Origin: Polytrichum commune
Taxonomy: Eukaryota > Streptophyta > Polytrichopsida > Polytrichales > Polytrichaceae
DNA: 64,000 nucleotides
Assembly (NCBI GenBank): GCA_950295325.1
Contig: OX485804.1
Location: forward strand, 9,982,001 to 10,046,000
Direction: 5' to 3'
Below, in pieces: positions 48,500-61,900 of this stretch. The translations under genes were made by a program, and so were the position numbers. Under the pieces are notes generated by a model. The model saw only the letters and a list, made by a program, of their open reading frames with translations. It searched no databases and was not told where the DNA came from. Each line of letters begins with the position of its first letter. Positions within the stretch are counted from its first letter, which is position 1.

Positions 48500-48998
48500 G
48501 GGCCACACAACACATGAGCCAAGAGCTGTGACCATGAAATTGTGAGAGCCCAAAAGAAAGTGTCCAAAGGCCATCCCAAGACACCTCCAAAATCATGTAG
48601 TATGGTCATGTACCCTCAAGTGTAGTGTGAAGTCATTATGTAACCGGGCCCTCAACCAAATGCTATTTCAACAAATTTCTATTCAAGAGGGTCTTCACAC
48701 ATGATAAAATAGAATAAATCAACGGTTGTAGCCATTTGGAGTGTCATGGTCTCCCGGTTTTGTGTTAGGCCTACCTCAAAGAGATGGTTTTAGAAAATAG
48801 TCCAAGTGACCATGACACATGATCCATTCAATGCCATGTAGGAATCCATGTAGACTTTACATCCATCTTGCATTCACATACTCTGTGGTCCCTCAAGCAT
48901 AGTGTGAAGTGAACTTGGACCGGCTCCGCCTTTTCCACCACCGAGAGTGCTTGAAGTGTAACGGTCACGGGCTCTCAGTCTCGTGTGTGAAGTGGCCC
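48500..48998 (+). mobile_element. TTA-flanked inverted-repeat element (PIF/Harbinger-like), 499 bp
   Basis: TTA at 48497-48499 and 48999-49001. The left end GGGCCACACAACACATGAGC faces the right end GTGTGTGAAGTGGCCC. The interior matches 22020-22521 inverted. A CATGACCATAC-type and TCAAGTGTAGTGTGAAGT internal stretch is shared. No ORF. Confidence 0.82.
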
Positions 48999-50632
48999 TT
49001 ATTATGCAAGGGAGTCACACCTGGTAAATTATGTGCATCTCTTATCAATTATTCTCTATCACCTTCTGAATGTACATGAGTTCTGTTTCGTTTACAATTA
49101 AACAATCATTTAGACATTATGTTCTAGTTATGACGTTGTTAAAAGTATTGAAATAAGAAGTTGAGACATAAGGGTTTTGTCATGTATTATATCTGCATGA
49201 GTGCATAAGGCAGATTAGTCTTCAAAAGCCAGTTTTCAGATCGAAAAGATGTGTAAGGTATGCAGGTGGTATTTGGTTTGTCTTTATTGTTCTCCATCTT
49301 CTATTGATCATATTTATGTTCAAATTTGTGTTCCATTATCAAATCTATGATGAAACATTCACAGTTTTCATCTATGATGAAAATTGGACTTACCCTAATT
49401 TATTTATGGTTATTGGAAGTGCATGTTTGTTGATTCTTCATAAGTCCTAAATCCATAGGTCCTCCCAAATATGTTCACTATTGAGTATGGAGTAGGTAAT
49501 GAAAATTTGAAAATGTAATCCAATCTCTTTTGAACGTGTGTCTTTATGGCATTTGATCTTTGAGCCTCACCTAACCACACACCAATGAAGTACACAAAGA
49601 AGGTATATAGGGACCCAACTTAAGAAGAGTAACTAAATAACACCCACATACTGGAGGCTTCAAATGAAGGGTTGAGATGATGGTCTTGTTTGTGATGGGA
49701 CACAACTTGCACATAAAAGTTAGGGAATTGTTAAATCAACCATGTAGTCTATTAAAACAATAACAAAGATGCATCATACGGTCACATGATTTGTCAAAAT
49801 TTGATTTTTCATCACACACATGAAGTAGAGCAAGGTATCATCTTAGTATTAGAGTTGGCCAACTTGGATGACAAATCAAAGTCTAGTCAACACCCTACAT
49901 ATTGACTATGGTTGTTTTAACCAGTGTATGGTCAATTTAATAATCCCCTCAAGTTATCCTTTAATTCAATTAGAGTTTTGGTCAAGAGTTGGTTGCTTTA
50001 CATATAAAAAATTCCATGTTTGATATGTTTTTGTTGCATATTTGGAGTCAATGTAGAGGTTTGAGCAAATAAAGTTCTGTATCAGTTTGTTACGGGAAAA
50101 ACTGATTTTAGCACCTCCACTTTTTGGTTGTAACTCTTTCCTTCTGCTAATCAAAACATACAATAACCCTTCTAACTGAGTTAAATTGCTCCTCTGCACA
50201 TCACCTGAACAAAGAGCAAGAAGGATATCCTTCATCTTGTCTTTGACAAAATATGTCAAAGACAAAAGAACAAGAATCAAGCAGTGAATTCAACATATCT
50301 GAAGACTATAGGCTCCTTGCCCTTTTTCTCTATACCCATATTCATGTCATTAACAAACATCTGGCTCCAGAGTGAAATCAAGAACCAGAACTCCACAACT
50401 GACAAAATTTTACACTTCTTCCGGGTATGCTATGCTCTCAGGGAGCTGCCTTGCTCTGCTCTTTTAGGAGAACAATACAATTGCCCCAAGTTTTCCAGCG
50501 GAGGATGAATCGGGGGGTTGGACCTACCTTGAAACTATTGTGCGACCCCTGAAAGATTTTATAATCGGAATTAGGTTGTTTACAGGATAGGCCCATTTTG
50601 CATGGCAAACCCCCTAAGCTGACACATAAAAA
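48999..50632. other. 3' flank of the small membrane-protein gene
   Basis: No other gene supported. The sequence near 49540-49600 resembles the dispersed repeat at 54760-54960 in reverse. The part near 50200-50632 likely includes the 3' UTR of the gene on the minus strand. Confidence 0.4.
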
Positions 50633-53586
50633 TCAATTTGATGTAGGAGAAGTGACTGCAGCTGGAGACCTAGATAGTCGTGCCCGACGAGCTTCCTCTG
50701 CTCTGTCCATGTAGTCAGCATGTGAGTCGTGCTTTACACCTGTGACCACAAAGCAACATGAATCCACTTGTTAAATCGAGTGCTAGGAAGGGTCATGAGG
50801 ACATCACTTTAAACAAAACATAAAATCTGCTCATTTAAGGGCGTGTAAAACCAGAGCTTCCCAGTACTACTTGCTGAATGGAAACGTGGTGCTCTTAAAT
50901 CCCCAATGGAAACACGATTCATTAGCACTACACTGTTAACGTACACTATTTGCAAAGGGCCTAAACTAGATGCCTAGAGATTTCAAAGTGTCACGCCTGC
51001 TAATTGCCAATAGGATTCCATTCATCAACATAAGTAACTTCTTCAAGTGAAAAAATATCTACATTTAGAGTACCACATTGAGATATGTTAGATGATAGTC
51101 TTGTGTTTTAGTATGCAAGGGTGAGATATTTTTGAGCATACTAATGACAAGTGTCATGTGTTTGCATTTTAATATGCAAGAGGAAGATATTCTTGAGCAC
51201 CCTAATAGCAAGTGTCATTTGTGTACACTTTAGTCAACTTGTAGACCATTGTGTAACATAGGCATGCACTTCATGACACTATTAAACATACTCATTCTGA
51301 GGTATTAGTAAGCACTTATAGGGAAGTTGTTAATCATCAATGAAACCTAGCATACGCCTCAAAATAGGGTAAATGACACTATTACTCATGTGACACTAAA
51401 TACCATGGACGGTGTAGTACCCCTATCTCCTGCTGTAGACAATTAGCAAAAGAAAAAAGAAAAAAACTACAGATCCAGGACAAGACTAAATTTAAAGCAT
51501 TCCCGACCACATAGTGCAAATTGTGATGATTGCGCCAGTGCAAAGAAGACCTCTTGACGAAGGTTGCTCCTTTCTGTGTGCACACAACTGCTTACCATTC
51601 ACATGTCGTGGTGACTAACCTGACTTTCCTACTCACTACAGGCATCTATGGACACATGTCGGTTCAAGTTCACGTGGGAAGTAGTTCTTTCTTCCCATGG
51701 TTCACATAGTTAAATGAACTAATGACTAGTATGAGATTGTTTTTTCCTATGCTTCTAGTGTCACCATTTGAAAAAAACCGTATATTTAGGTTTTAGGGTC
51801 GTAGAATAACAGCATGCCCAGAGACCTAATTAGTGAGGATATGTTTTCTCACTGTTTTTGAAGTCTTGAGGGTTGCACTTGTGTAATATATTCTCCGATG
51901 TTTAAAAAGAAACATTTGAGCGTGTTTACAGATGTGGCAATGTTAGAGTTTCGCACACCAATTGCCACACTGTGACAATTACACAATTGAGGATGGCTAT
52001 ACACTGCAGAAAACGTAGGGTTTCAAGGTCAGAGTGGCATGACTACCCTAACGAGGCACTTCGAGAAGGCGAGAAGAATAACATACTCAACAGATGAAAT
52101 TCTGGGACCACTGCCATTGCTCTGGCGGGAATATCAACAACTTCAGAATACGTAGAGTCATAATTACCCACATCAGAGACCTAATTAGTGAAAAATGAAA
52201 TTTTAAGTCTGGAGGGCCGCACTTCTGAAAGCTGATCAGCTACGATGTTTATAAGAAAATGTGTGAGACTGTTCAGACATGTAACGATGACAGAGTTTCA
52301 CACACCGATTGCCACAATGGGGCAAATTACATGATCGAGGATTGCAATGGTGGCACACTGCAGAAACCCTAGGGTTTCAAAGTGACAGTGACATGATTAC
52401 CCAAGAGGTGCTCCATAATGGCAAGAAGAAAGAAAGTAATCAAGCAATCAAGAAGCAGAAAAAAAATCAAGAAAGAAGAATGAAATTCTTTAGAAATCTA
52501 CCAAACCATTGCTTCCAACAGCTTCGAAGTGTTTAATGACCCAATTCGTGAAGGGGGCTGCACTCGTGTAATCTAATCAGCTTACATGTTCAGTAGAAAT
52601 TGTCTGAGCCTGTTCAGGCAGGCAGCCATGCCACATTGTCGCACACAGATTGCCCCAATGGGGCAATTACACCATTCAGGGTTGCTATGGTGGAGCACTG
52701 CAGAAACCCTGGGGTTTCAAGGTGACGGTGGCATGATTACAGTAGGAGGTACTCCGTGAATTCGAGAAGGACTCACATACTCGACAGATGAAATTTTGGA
52801 ACCAGATTTGACACCACTGCCGAATTCTGGCGAACGATTGCTCCAGCAACTCCAACAATTTCAGAATGTGTAGAGTCATAATTATCCGCACCGGAGACCT
52901 AATTAATGACGAAATGAAAATTAAGGCGCGAGGGCTGCACTTCTGAAATCTCATAAGCTACAATGTCAGAGTCTCGCACTCGGATTGCCGCCACAATTAC
53001 ACGATTGGGAATTGCAATGGTGGTGCATTGCATAAACCCTAGGATTCCAAGCTGACGGTGCCAGTGACATTATTGCTCTAGTAGGTGTTCCGGGAAGGTG
53101 AGAAGAGGGAATCGGATCCTCAACAGATAGAATTCCGGAACCAGATTTTTCGCTACTGTCGAAGAAGAGATGACTCCGATGTTGCCACTGGCGTGAATTC
53201 TAGTGTTGCTTCACCTTCGAGTTGGTCTAAGTCTATGTGTCATCCCAAAACGGGTATTACGAGGATTAGAAATCCCCCCAAAGACTACTGGCTACCACTG
53301 TCGAATTCTACCAAACCATTGCTCCGGATGCAATTCAAAGAACTTCAGAATGTATTGAGAGTTAGAATTTACCTGACGTAAGAAGTAGCCAAGGGATGGT
53401 GGCAAGAACACTGATGCCGAGCATGCCTACGAAGACATGGCGCTTGCTCCCACTCCACAGCATCAACTGCATGCGCGAAGGTGGGTTTTTCCAACCCGCC
53501 GCAGCCTCTGCCGCTGACGCAACCTCGGGAACAAATGGCGCCTCTACTTGTGCCGCTGCTCTGGCCGCTTCCTTCCCCTCCGACAT
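50633..53586 (-). CDS. Small single-pass membrane protein of unknown function (106 aa)
   Basis: Two exons, 53373-53586 and 50633-50739, join in phase 1 across a 2.6-kb intron (donor CAG|GTAAAT, acceptor CACAG). Residues 1-35 are Ala/Glu-rich (MSEGKEAARAAAQVEAPF). A basic stretch (LWSGSKRH) precedes one membrane helix of about residues 51-71 (VFVGMLGISVLATIPWLLLT). The C-terminal part is charged, HADYMDRAEEARRARLSRSP, then ends in Ser/Thr. I recall short plant proteins with this order (basic residues, PW-containing helix, then D/Y-x-x-KA-x-x-AR), but no name or function. The frame stays open upstream to ATG 53733, so an N-terminal extension is possible. ATG 53586 is chosen because GC-rich coding-like sequence begins there. 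Organelle-membrane location would be a guess. The intron carries a transposon and a tandem array. Confidence 0.8.
50925..51420. mobile_element. Inverted-repeat element in the intron of the small membrane-protein gene
   Basis: The left end GCACTACACTGTTAACGTAC mirrors the right end ACCATGGACGGTGTAGTAC. The GTGTCAC and GTGACACTAAATACC motifs and the GGGCCTAAACTAGATGCCTA block match 35437-35900 in reverse. No ORF. Confidence 0.6.
51800..53350. repeat. Four diverged tandem units of about 350 bp next to an exon
   Basis: Anchor GGnnGCACTTnTGnAAnnT occurs near 51871, 52223, 52555 and 52931. Other shared blocks are CACTGCAGAAACCCTAGGGT, GAGACCTAATTAGTGA and TTCAGAATGTGTAGAGTCAT. The last unit reaches the donor of exon 1 of the small membrane-protein gene: TTCAGAATGTATTGAGAG lies at 53344-53361, just before the donor at 53371-53372. 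Confidence 0.75.
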
Positions 53587-55912
53587 CGTCTCCGAATCCT
53601 CAAACCCTAAAACCCTTGCCCTAAGTTGAAATTTCAACAAATTTGCACACCAGTTGTTCAACTCTTCCTCTGTTTCGCAACACACCAATTTTTGTGCACT
53701 TTGCAACGATCGAGGACTCCTCCAGAGCGGCAAATGGTTCTTGAATCCTCTCCACGAAACTCCAAAACCCTCAACCCTTGCGTTTGGCTTTGAGCAGATT
53801 TTGACACCAGTTTTGCAATTCTTCTAATAGGCTTCCTGTACAGCAATCTGTCTAGTGTGAAATTGCAACCATCTATAAGTTTGGATCCTTTCCTTCGTGT
53901 GGTGGATTTTTGTGCAGCGTAGAAGCAGCATTCGGAAGAGACAAGGGGCTTTGCAACTCCACTAGCCACTCGAAGTGGCCCTTCGCACACTATATTGGAT
54001 GAAATTTCCATCATATGTACATTGGCTTGGGGTTAGGGCTTATGGTTCGTAAACTCATCCATCATGGATGAATGGTCTCTAGTCAAAGCAAGTCCCCTAC
54101 AAGGTTGATGGCCGATTCATTCTAATTGGAGTTCACTACAATAATTTAGGATCTTTGATGTCATTTTCAGAGTCAAACAGTCTTACAATAAATTTTTTTG
54201 GAATGTAAATTACTTTGCTAGATTTTCACCTTGCTAATGGACAAGTTTATGTAGACACCATGAATCCCTAGCCTTGGGGTTAGTGACGTCTATGGTAGAC
54301 GTCATTTATTCCAACATAACAATAATTTGGAAACCTAAGGTAGCCAACCCATTCCCAACCACCACTTCATATTCGTAGGTTAGGCTTAACCTATTTCCAT
54401 GCAGCAAAATAAACCTTTGATCAATGCTAACATGTCATGGTTGACATCCAACTTAGCTAAATGTCGGTGGCTAAGTTGACAACTAGGGTTAGATTGCAAG
54501 TGTATTTGGGTGCCACAATTATCGATTATAGGAATCCATCATTCTTGGTTTTGTAACTGATTAGTGATTGGAGATAGGGTACATGTGTCACAAGTATAGG
54601 TTGAAGAGAACGTCCACCTAGAAAATTCATAGTAATTTGGTGATTGCAAAAAATCATTATGAAAAAAACATGAATTGCTTCTTATTTATGTTCCTCTACA
54701 CGAAGAATTTTATCCTTAATCATACCTAAACTGCAAATATGCTAAATTGCTTAAAAGATAGAAAAATGTGTCTATACCTTATATTTGAGTGGTATGTGGT
54801 TAGGTGTGGATCTAAGAATGGACACCGAAAAGATTTGTGTTCAAAAGAGATTGGACTACATGTTCAAACCATGCTAGTCATTCTCAGCTCAATAATCAAC
54901 ATATTATTTGGGGGAGCGTATATGAGCATGAGAATGTTCACTTTGATAATGAGTTAAGATAATCACATAACTCTCCATAAATTATGAGGCAAATGACTTT
55001 AAGCACAGTTTGGATCTACACTAGGTTGGGGCAACCCATGGTTATATTCTCAAGGCCCACATGAATGAATGCAAGCTGCTTAATAATGTTATGTGTATAT
55101 TTGTATCACCTTATGTGTAGAAAGAAGTTGCCTAAGGCTTATGTTTCATAGAGTCTAAGGAAGCTTATCCATTCTGGATGAAGGGGCCCCATTAATTCCA
55201 ATTGAACCTTGCTAGATTAATTCCAAGCCTTTGATAACATTTATGGAGTTAAGTTATTTAGAAGTATAAAATTCAGGTTATATGTAGAATAGGTTGGTTC
55301 ATTTCCACCTTCCCAATAGATAGAGCTTATGTAGACACCTAGAAGCTCTAACCAATTGCATGATTCACAGAATTCGCACCTCTTGTGGAATAAGCTTAAT
55401 TATTCTTAGAATGTGCCCATGTTCCATTTAGGGTCATTTATCTGGAAAGACTCGTGTATATCTAGGAATAAAGAGAGCAGGGGAAAATGATGGGTATGGG
55501 ATAAAATGGAAAATCTAAGTGTTGGCATGAGCACAATCTGGAAGGAGTTTTTGTATTGAAATCATGTGGTAAAAAGAAATCACTCTACAATGAGATTTCA
55601 GACCATGATGCATTCAATGCATGCCAGAACTATAGAAAACAAAGCATCAAGGGCAATAACATTCCGTCAAAGATGTTCTAGCATCTTATATGTATAATCT
55701 TTTAGTGTCAACCAAGTGGATATTGTTGATCAAAACAGTCATCTGTTTGACATGATTTCCAGGATATCTAGAAATCCTTAACAGTAATTCACAACACTGC
55801 TCAATAAAGAGTCATACCAACCTTATTATTTTACGGAGCAAGATCACCAGAGCTGACTTCCAAGGGAAAAGTAAATCAACACATTTTTACTCAAATAATA
55901 AGTCCTAACTCC
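53587..55912. other. Spacer between two minus-strand genes, with repeat remnants
   Basis: 53587 to about 54000 is the probable 5' UTR and promoter of the small membrane-protein gene. 54025-54330 and about 55150-55340 share blocks (ATGGATGAATG or TGGATGAAGGGGC, then a TTCATTCTAATTGGAGTT-like run) with each other and with 59450-59600. 54760-55080 is the intact copy of the repeat broken at 4404-5388. The rest lies downstream of the DCD-Kelch stop, where the 3' UTR should be. Confidence 0.5.
54760..55080 (+). repeat. Intact copy of a dispersed repeat (empty-site paralogue)
   Basis: It contains TTGAGTGGTATGTGGTTAGG (also at position 2 of the window, diverged), AAGAATGGACACCGAAAAGA, GACTACATGTTCAAACCATG and GAATGTTCACTTTGATAATG. 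The same order occurs at 4320-4403 plus 5389-5560, interrupted there by the pogo-like element. Confidence 0.65.
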
Positions 55913-58900
55913 TCAGAGGACTGCAGCTGCTACAAAATTTCGGTTTATCAAATTATCCATTGCAACAGGTTGCCACCCTCCTGGATCGGTGCACCGCTCC
56001 ACCTGCCAGTAATATCCATGAACAAGAACTTAGCTGATAAAGATGAAATGGCGGCTGAATTCATGATGTAAGTTACTGACAAACTCTTAGTGGCAATTTA
56101 CGCTATATAACCTCAACCGCATCTATGCTGGTCATTTCAATTGGTTCATAAGTTCTGACCCATACAGATGCTACGTTGGCCATTTCTATGTGGAACTATT
56201 TCCTTAACAATACTTAGTTGTAGGTATAATTGAAGAAAACCATCTGGTTCAGTTTGATTGATGTAAATGTGAACAGAGATAACAAGGTTTGACTGGGACT
56301 GGAAATAGGTACATCTGCATCCAGTGCCTTCAGGTTCATGACCAATTTCTCCAGAATCATGGCTAAAGAGCCTGAATGTAGGCTCATCATACAAGTTGGG
56401 AAGAAGACAAGGCAGATATTCAGACACAAATACATGTCAAACGACCTACCTTCATGGTACTTGTTTCGAAGGATTGGTTCATTGACTCCATTCCACCCAC
56501 CATATATAAAGCATTATCCAGAACAGCAGCTGCTCCATAAGCACGTCCACTGCTCATAGAAGGCCCCTGCATAAATAAATAAAGCAGCCCCTTCAATCTT
56601 ATACTATTTTCAATTGATCAATTCCATATACCTTGCAATATTTCTAAACATAGCATAAGAAACAACAATCCTGTGCTTCCCCCTTGTACAATATGACAAA
56701 TGCGTCAATCATGACGCTGTATTCCACTGCATCGATTGCAATCTATGAATGTGATTCATATACAGAGTCTCAAACAAGCACACCATCTCACCTGCATCCA
56801 GGCATTTGCACGTGGCTCGTATATTTCTACAGTTTTCAAAAACTCCTGGCCATCAAAACCTCCCAGAGCATATCTGCATTGACAACTTAATATTAGAGCA
56901 TTTTTCAAAAAACGACACTAAGATCAATACACTTGCATTTCAAATGTATTGATAAAATAGGCTTTGACAGGATAGATAAACATAGAAGAGGTGACTTCAC
57001 TTACAACTTCTGGTTCAAAACAGCTGCTGACAGACTCCCTCTCTGTGTGCTCATTGGAGCAATTGAAGACCAAAGGCCCTCTCTAGGATCAAACCGCTCT
57101 GCACTCCTGTGGTAGATATAAAAATCCTCATTAAAAGTGTTGACATTCCAACATCCGTGGGAATTTGATCTACAGATTAACAAAATTCAGGCGTCTGTGC
57201 ATCCTTTCAGCAACAAACCCATAGCAAGAGTGCCAATGGAAGAAAGAAGGAAATCTGAGTTGATGTGGTCATACGCACATGAGATAATTCACTCCATTAA
57301 AGCCACCCAAAGCATAGATTACTCCATTCAGCTCTGCTGCTGCAACACAAAAACGCTGAGTAGCCGGGCAACAGGTCAGATGCTGTCACATTTGCAGAGC
57401 TCCTACAATGTAAACTGCAAATACTTCCCACAAGTTTCAAAAATACTCTGGTAACTTTGCAAAGAAGAACATTAATAGTCCAGCACATTGCCACCTTTTA
57501 ATTCAATATGGTCAGAACTTGCACTCTATAATGCATTACTACAGATCTCTAGTGCTCTGGATATGCTTGCACAAACTAGTCCAAGGGTAGGATTAGTAGA
57601 GGAAATGTAATTTTTTGAACCCTCAATAATCATCCAAGATGTAGTTGCTTATTGTTGAAACGGCAAACGTCTTACCCCCAAGAGAAACACATTTCCTTAT
57701 CACAATGTCTGGAAGCAGAATTGTTCATGGGTTCAAAATTTAGAAAGTAAACACTTTTCAGGCAACTTCAAGTACTCTTGCACTCCAAAGGGGCACCCTG
57801 TAAGACAGGTCTTACTCTTTCAAGCATCTTGGTAGAGGGAATCCAACGGCCAACATTTGGATCAAAACACTCTATATCATCATATGACAGAGCACCATTT
57901 CCTCCACCCACAGCATAAAGTTTATCGTGAACCGTTACTCCTCCATGACTCCCACGCTTTATTCTCATTGGAGGACATGCCTCCCACCTATTTGTTTCCT
58001 TGCTATAGCACTCAACTGCACAAGACAGGGTTTTGAACGAGTTTGTACAAATTAGAAAAGCAGGTAGTCCATAAATGTATTTGCAATGAAAGAATTTGTT
58101 TACATGTAGATGAGGTGCACTACAAGATGCACACAAATATAAGTTAAGAGAACCCAGCCAGTGTAACAATCAAAAAAAATTAAGTGGCATGTACACATCC
58201 ACATCCATTTGCTAGTTCAAAACAAAAAAATATTGAAAATTAAACAAGTGCAGCAGGATAGACTTACCAGTATCATGCCATGACCCACCATCTCCACCTC
58301 CGTATAAAAAGATGTGATTATTCAAAATGCTTGAGGCGGCATAGGACCGAGGAGCAAGCAAGGGTGTGGCTGGTCTGCATTTATTGGTATACGGTGAAAA
58401 AGATACTACAGATTCAAGCCAGGTTTCAGCCAAGCCACCCAAAATATATAGTTCCTGCTGGGGCTGACCAAATAGTTGTCCCTGAGAACTCATGTGTGAT
58501 TTGAGGTAGCCAATCTCCAATTTAATAGCAGCAAGTTCTCCAGACATATTCGCCTGGTAGAAAACCCCTTCTGAATTTTAGTCAGCAATACCAACCTGGG
58601 TCCACCAATCTCGTAAGGAGAAGTGCTCATTGGGAGCACTGGAATTACTCCATGTTTGCCATCTCAAGAGAACAGTGGTCAAATACATGTATAACATGGA
58701 TGACCTAGCAATGCTTTCTTGTCTGTCAAACAATTGACTTATATATGATATAGCCTGCCCTACAACTAACTAAGAACAAGTTAACAGGAGGGCCAAGCTC
58801 CTATGCAAGGGAGAAGATTAGAATATTTGAGTACACAAGTTGAATACCAAAGGCCAATTTGAATTATATAGTAGAAGTTTTGACTGTGAACTCACATTTG

Positions 58901-61900
58901 CTTTTTGCATAAGTGTATTGGCAGTTACTAGCCTCTCTAATGTCTTCTGCTGTTCAAGCTGCTGTTCTGCTCGTGCCCACACCTCAATCATGATGCGATG
59001 TAACTCAATTGATTCTTGCCGCATCTATTCACAAACCCCAGCCAAAAGTTCCCCACAAAAGTCAGGTGACTTCACAGAATATAAGAGTTAGAATGTCATT
59101 CTGCATACCATTTCAAATGTGATCTTATGTTATTACAGCTGAGAAATCGAAGAGCACCAAGGTGAAATTCATTGTTTGGAAGCAGAAGCTTTATTGAGAC
59201 TAAAACCATTGGCTTGACGACAGGGTGCAAGAGTTCTGATTAACACTTAAAATTGTTGACTTCTGTCCCACAACAGGCCACCAGCCATTCCAACAATCTA
59301 GGAGAAATACACCATTGCAATGCCATCAAACTTCCACTTATGAACCATGTAACTTTTGGGACAAATTTCTTGCTAATTTGAAGGAGCCTTTCAAACTATT
59401 CTCCAAAACGGCGTTTTGACACTACTGATACAGCCGTTGGTCCCCCCAGACCATGGTAACTCCTCCACTGTGGATGAAGGGGCTCTAGTAAATCCTGCCC
59501 CTATATGTTCATAATAAAATTCATTTCAATTGAGCCCCAGTAGACTAATGTAGGGTCTGGAGTGCGAACTTCAGAATCTTATAGGTGGTGACTATTTGAA
59601 TGTTCTTTATAGTCACCACCATGTCAAATATCTAGCATACCAATTCCAAATTTGTACCTGTGCAATGGTCGCAGCAGAAACATCTAAACACCTCTTGAAA
59701 GCTGTGGCTACATTCATGTCAAAAGCACTGGCTGTCACCCACAGCCTATCACAATCTTCTTTTAGCTGAGCTTGCTCTTTCATAGCCTTCTCTCTGGCCA
59801 GCCACTCCCAGTCAGGACTTGTTTTCATTGGAGTGACAGCAACAACTGAACCACTACTGGTATCAAGGCCACCTTGTTGACCAGTCTGTAATGGTCTGTT
59901 TAGATTTGATTGATGAGCCTGAAGAGGATCTGCATTAGAGACATCAAGCCCCTGAAATCTTTCTTGTAAAACCCCTACTGGAGGTTCTTGAAAATCAGCC
60001 CGAGAGGGATCTAATTTCTGCAGCTTCTCTAGAACCCGCTGACGTGCAGCTTTATCCAATTCTTTTCTTGACGTATCTTCACTTAAGTTGATACTGCTTT
60101 CTCCATACCTCACATCGAATGCTTGGGTTTGTGTGCCAATATTTGGTTTATACCCTGGATGCTCTGCTTCCTGCTTGTCCTTCTCTGCTTGTGAAGAGCA
60201 ATGGATATCTTTAGCTGGTGTGTTGATAGTTGAGCCAGTATCATCTGAGCCTGCATTGTCAGTATCATTTGAAAGCTCATTGCTGCTATCAGAGGCTTCC
60301 TCCTCCTGAAAACCAGACTGGTGCAAATTGTATGATCTCACATCATCTGCAATAGCTGCTTTTCCTGAATCAGAAGGCCCAACTTGTCCCCATGCATTAC
60401 CTAGAACCACATTTACAGAATTTTTGGGCTTTGCCCAGGCATCCTCCACTTTATTTGCTTCCTTCCATACCTTCGCTGGACCTCCAGTTTTGAATGGTTG
60501 GACAGCACCCTTGCTTGCAAGAGATTTTGTAGGGCCTTCCATGTTCTTTGTGAAGAGGTGTACCAAATGATCTTTTTGGGAGGAGGTTAACTCGAAAGTG
60601 AATTTGATTTCAGAGTAATAATTTTCACTAATAGCTTCTCTAAAGATTGCTTCTGGTAATGGACTGCATGTTTGTTTTATCCGGAATTTGACCTGCAAAG
60701 ATACAAAGGAACACCCTGTTGACAGCTTGCCTTTAAAAAGATATCTGAGAAGCCATCCAACCCCATTCTTGTATTGAGCATAAATACATGGACATGCACA
60801 AGCTTCACTAGTAACTATATTCAGTAAACAACAATTGTCCAGCAGATAGCTACAGTAGGATACTGTAAGCAATCAGTGAACGGAGCAACCAGTTTGCCAT
60901 CAGGGCATATGCCACCAGGCAATCCCAGGGTGAAACAGAAAGACCCAATATGAAGGTTGCGCAAATCACTCAAAGTGATATGCACAACAACATGGTGCTC
61001 CAGCATTTACAAGACAGTCAGGTTGATTGATTACAGATTGTAGCGTAGGGACAGGTTCACAAAACACAGTACTTCCAGTTTAGCATAGGATGTAGAAGTA
61101 GGTTGTCATCTCCAAAATCATGGACAACATGACAATCTGAGACTGTTTGTAGATTGAGAGAATCACCTGTGCTGGAAATAGAGTTCTGCCTTTACCATCA
61201 GTCCAGGCACTGGGTTCTATGTTCAGAGCACCTTCCCCCACAGCCTCATAAATTCCATGAAGCATGCGTCCAGTGTAATTGAAGAGGAAGAGGCACATCC
61301 CTGGGCGTATATGTTGCACATACTTTATGTGATGTTGTGGTAATCCTGCAGAAACCAAAAGTACTAAAGCTTACGGATTGGGCAAAATATGCTTATCTTA
61401 GTTTAAATTATCTGCTTCTTGGACAAGTTTCAATAGACGAATTTTTGGACACACTTGATGGAAGCAAATAACAGGTTCGGATATGGTCACAGCCTTACTA
61501 CTTCTACTGCCTTATAAAAGACACCATCTTATATATGAAGGACAGTCTCATTCAAGCCACAAGTCCATATGGATGAGGAACTAAACATGTGAAAGAGAAT
61601 ACTATGAGGTTCAAATGAGTATCAAATCTCAGCTGCTGTAGCATTACTCAAGCTGGCCTGTCCATATTTCAAACCTAGAGTTCCATTGTACTGATTACTG
61701 TACGTAGATAATTATTCCTGTGAAAATGTCAAAAGCACCAGTTTGTTAATAGTACATGCAGACTTCTCTGCCTTACTAGGATCTGATATGCGTAACATAG
61801 ACATTTCAGGAATAACAAGAAGAGCAAACTCCTATCAAGAAAGATAAACCTTCTCATGGTTTAACACAGCTGCGTGTATGATGGTATTGGCTAAACTACA

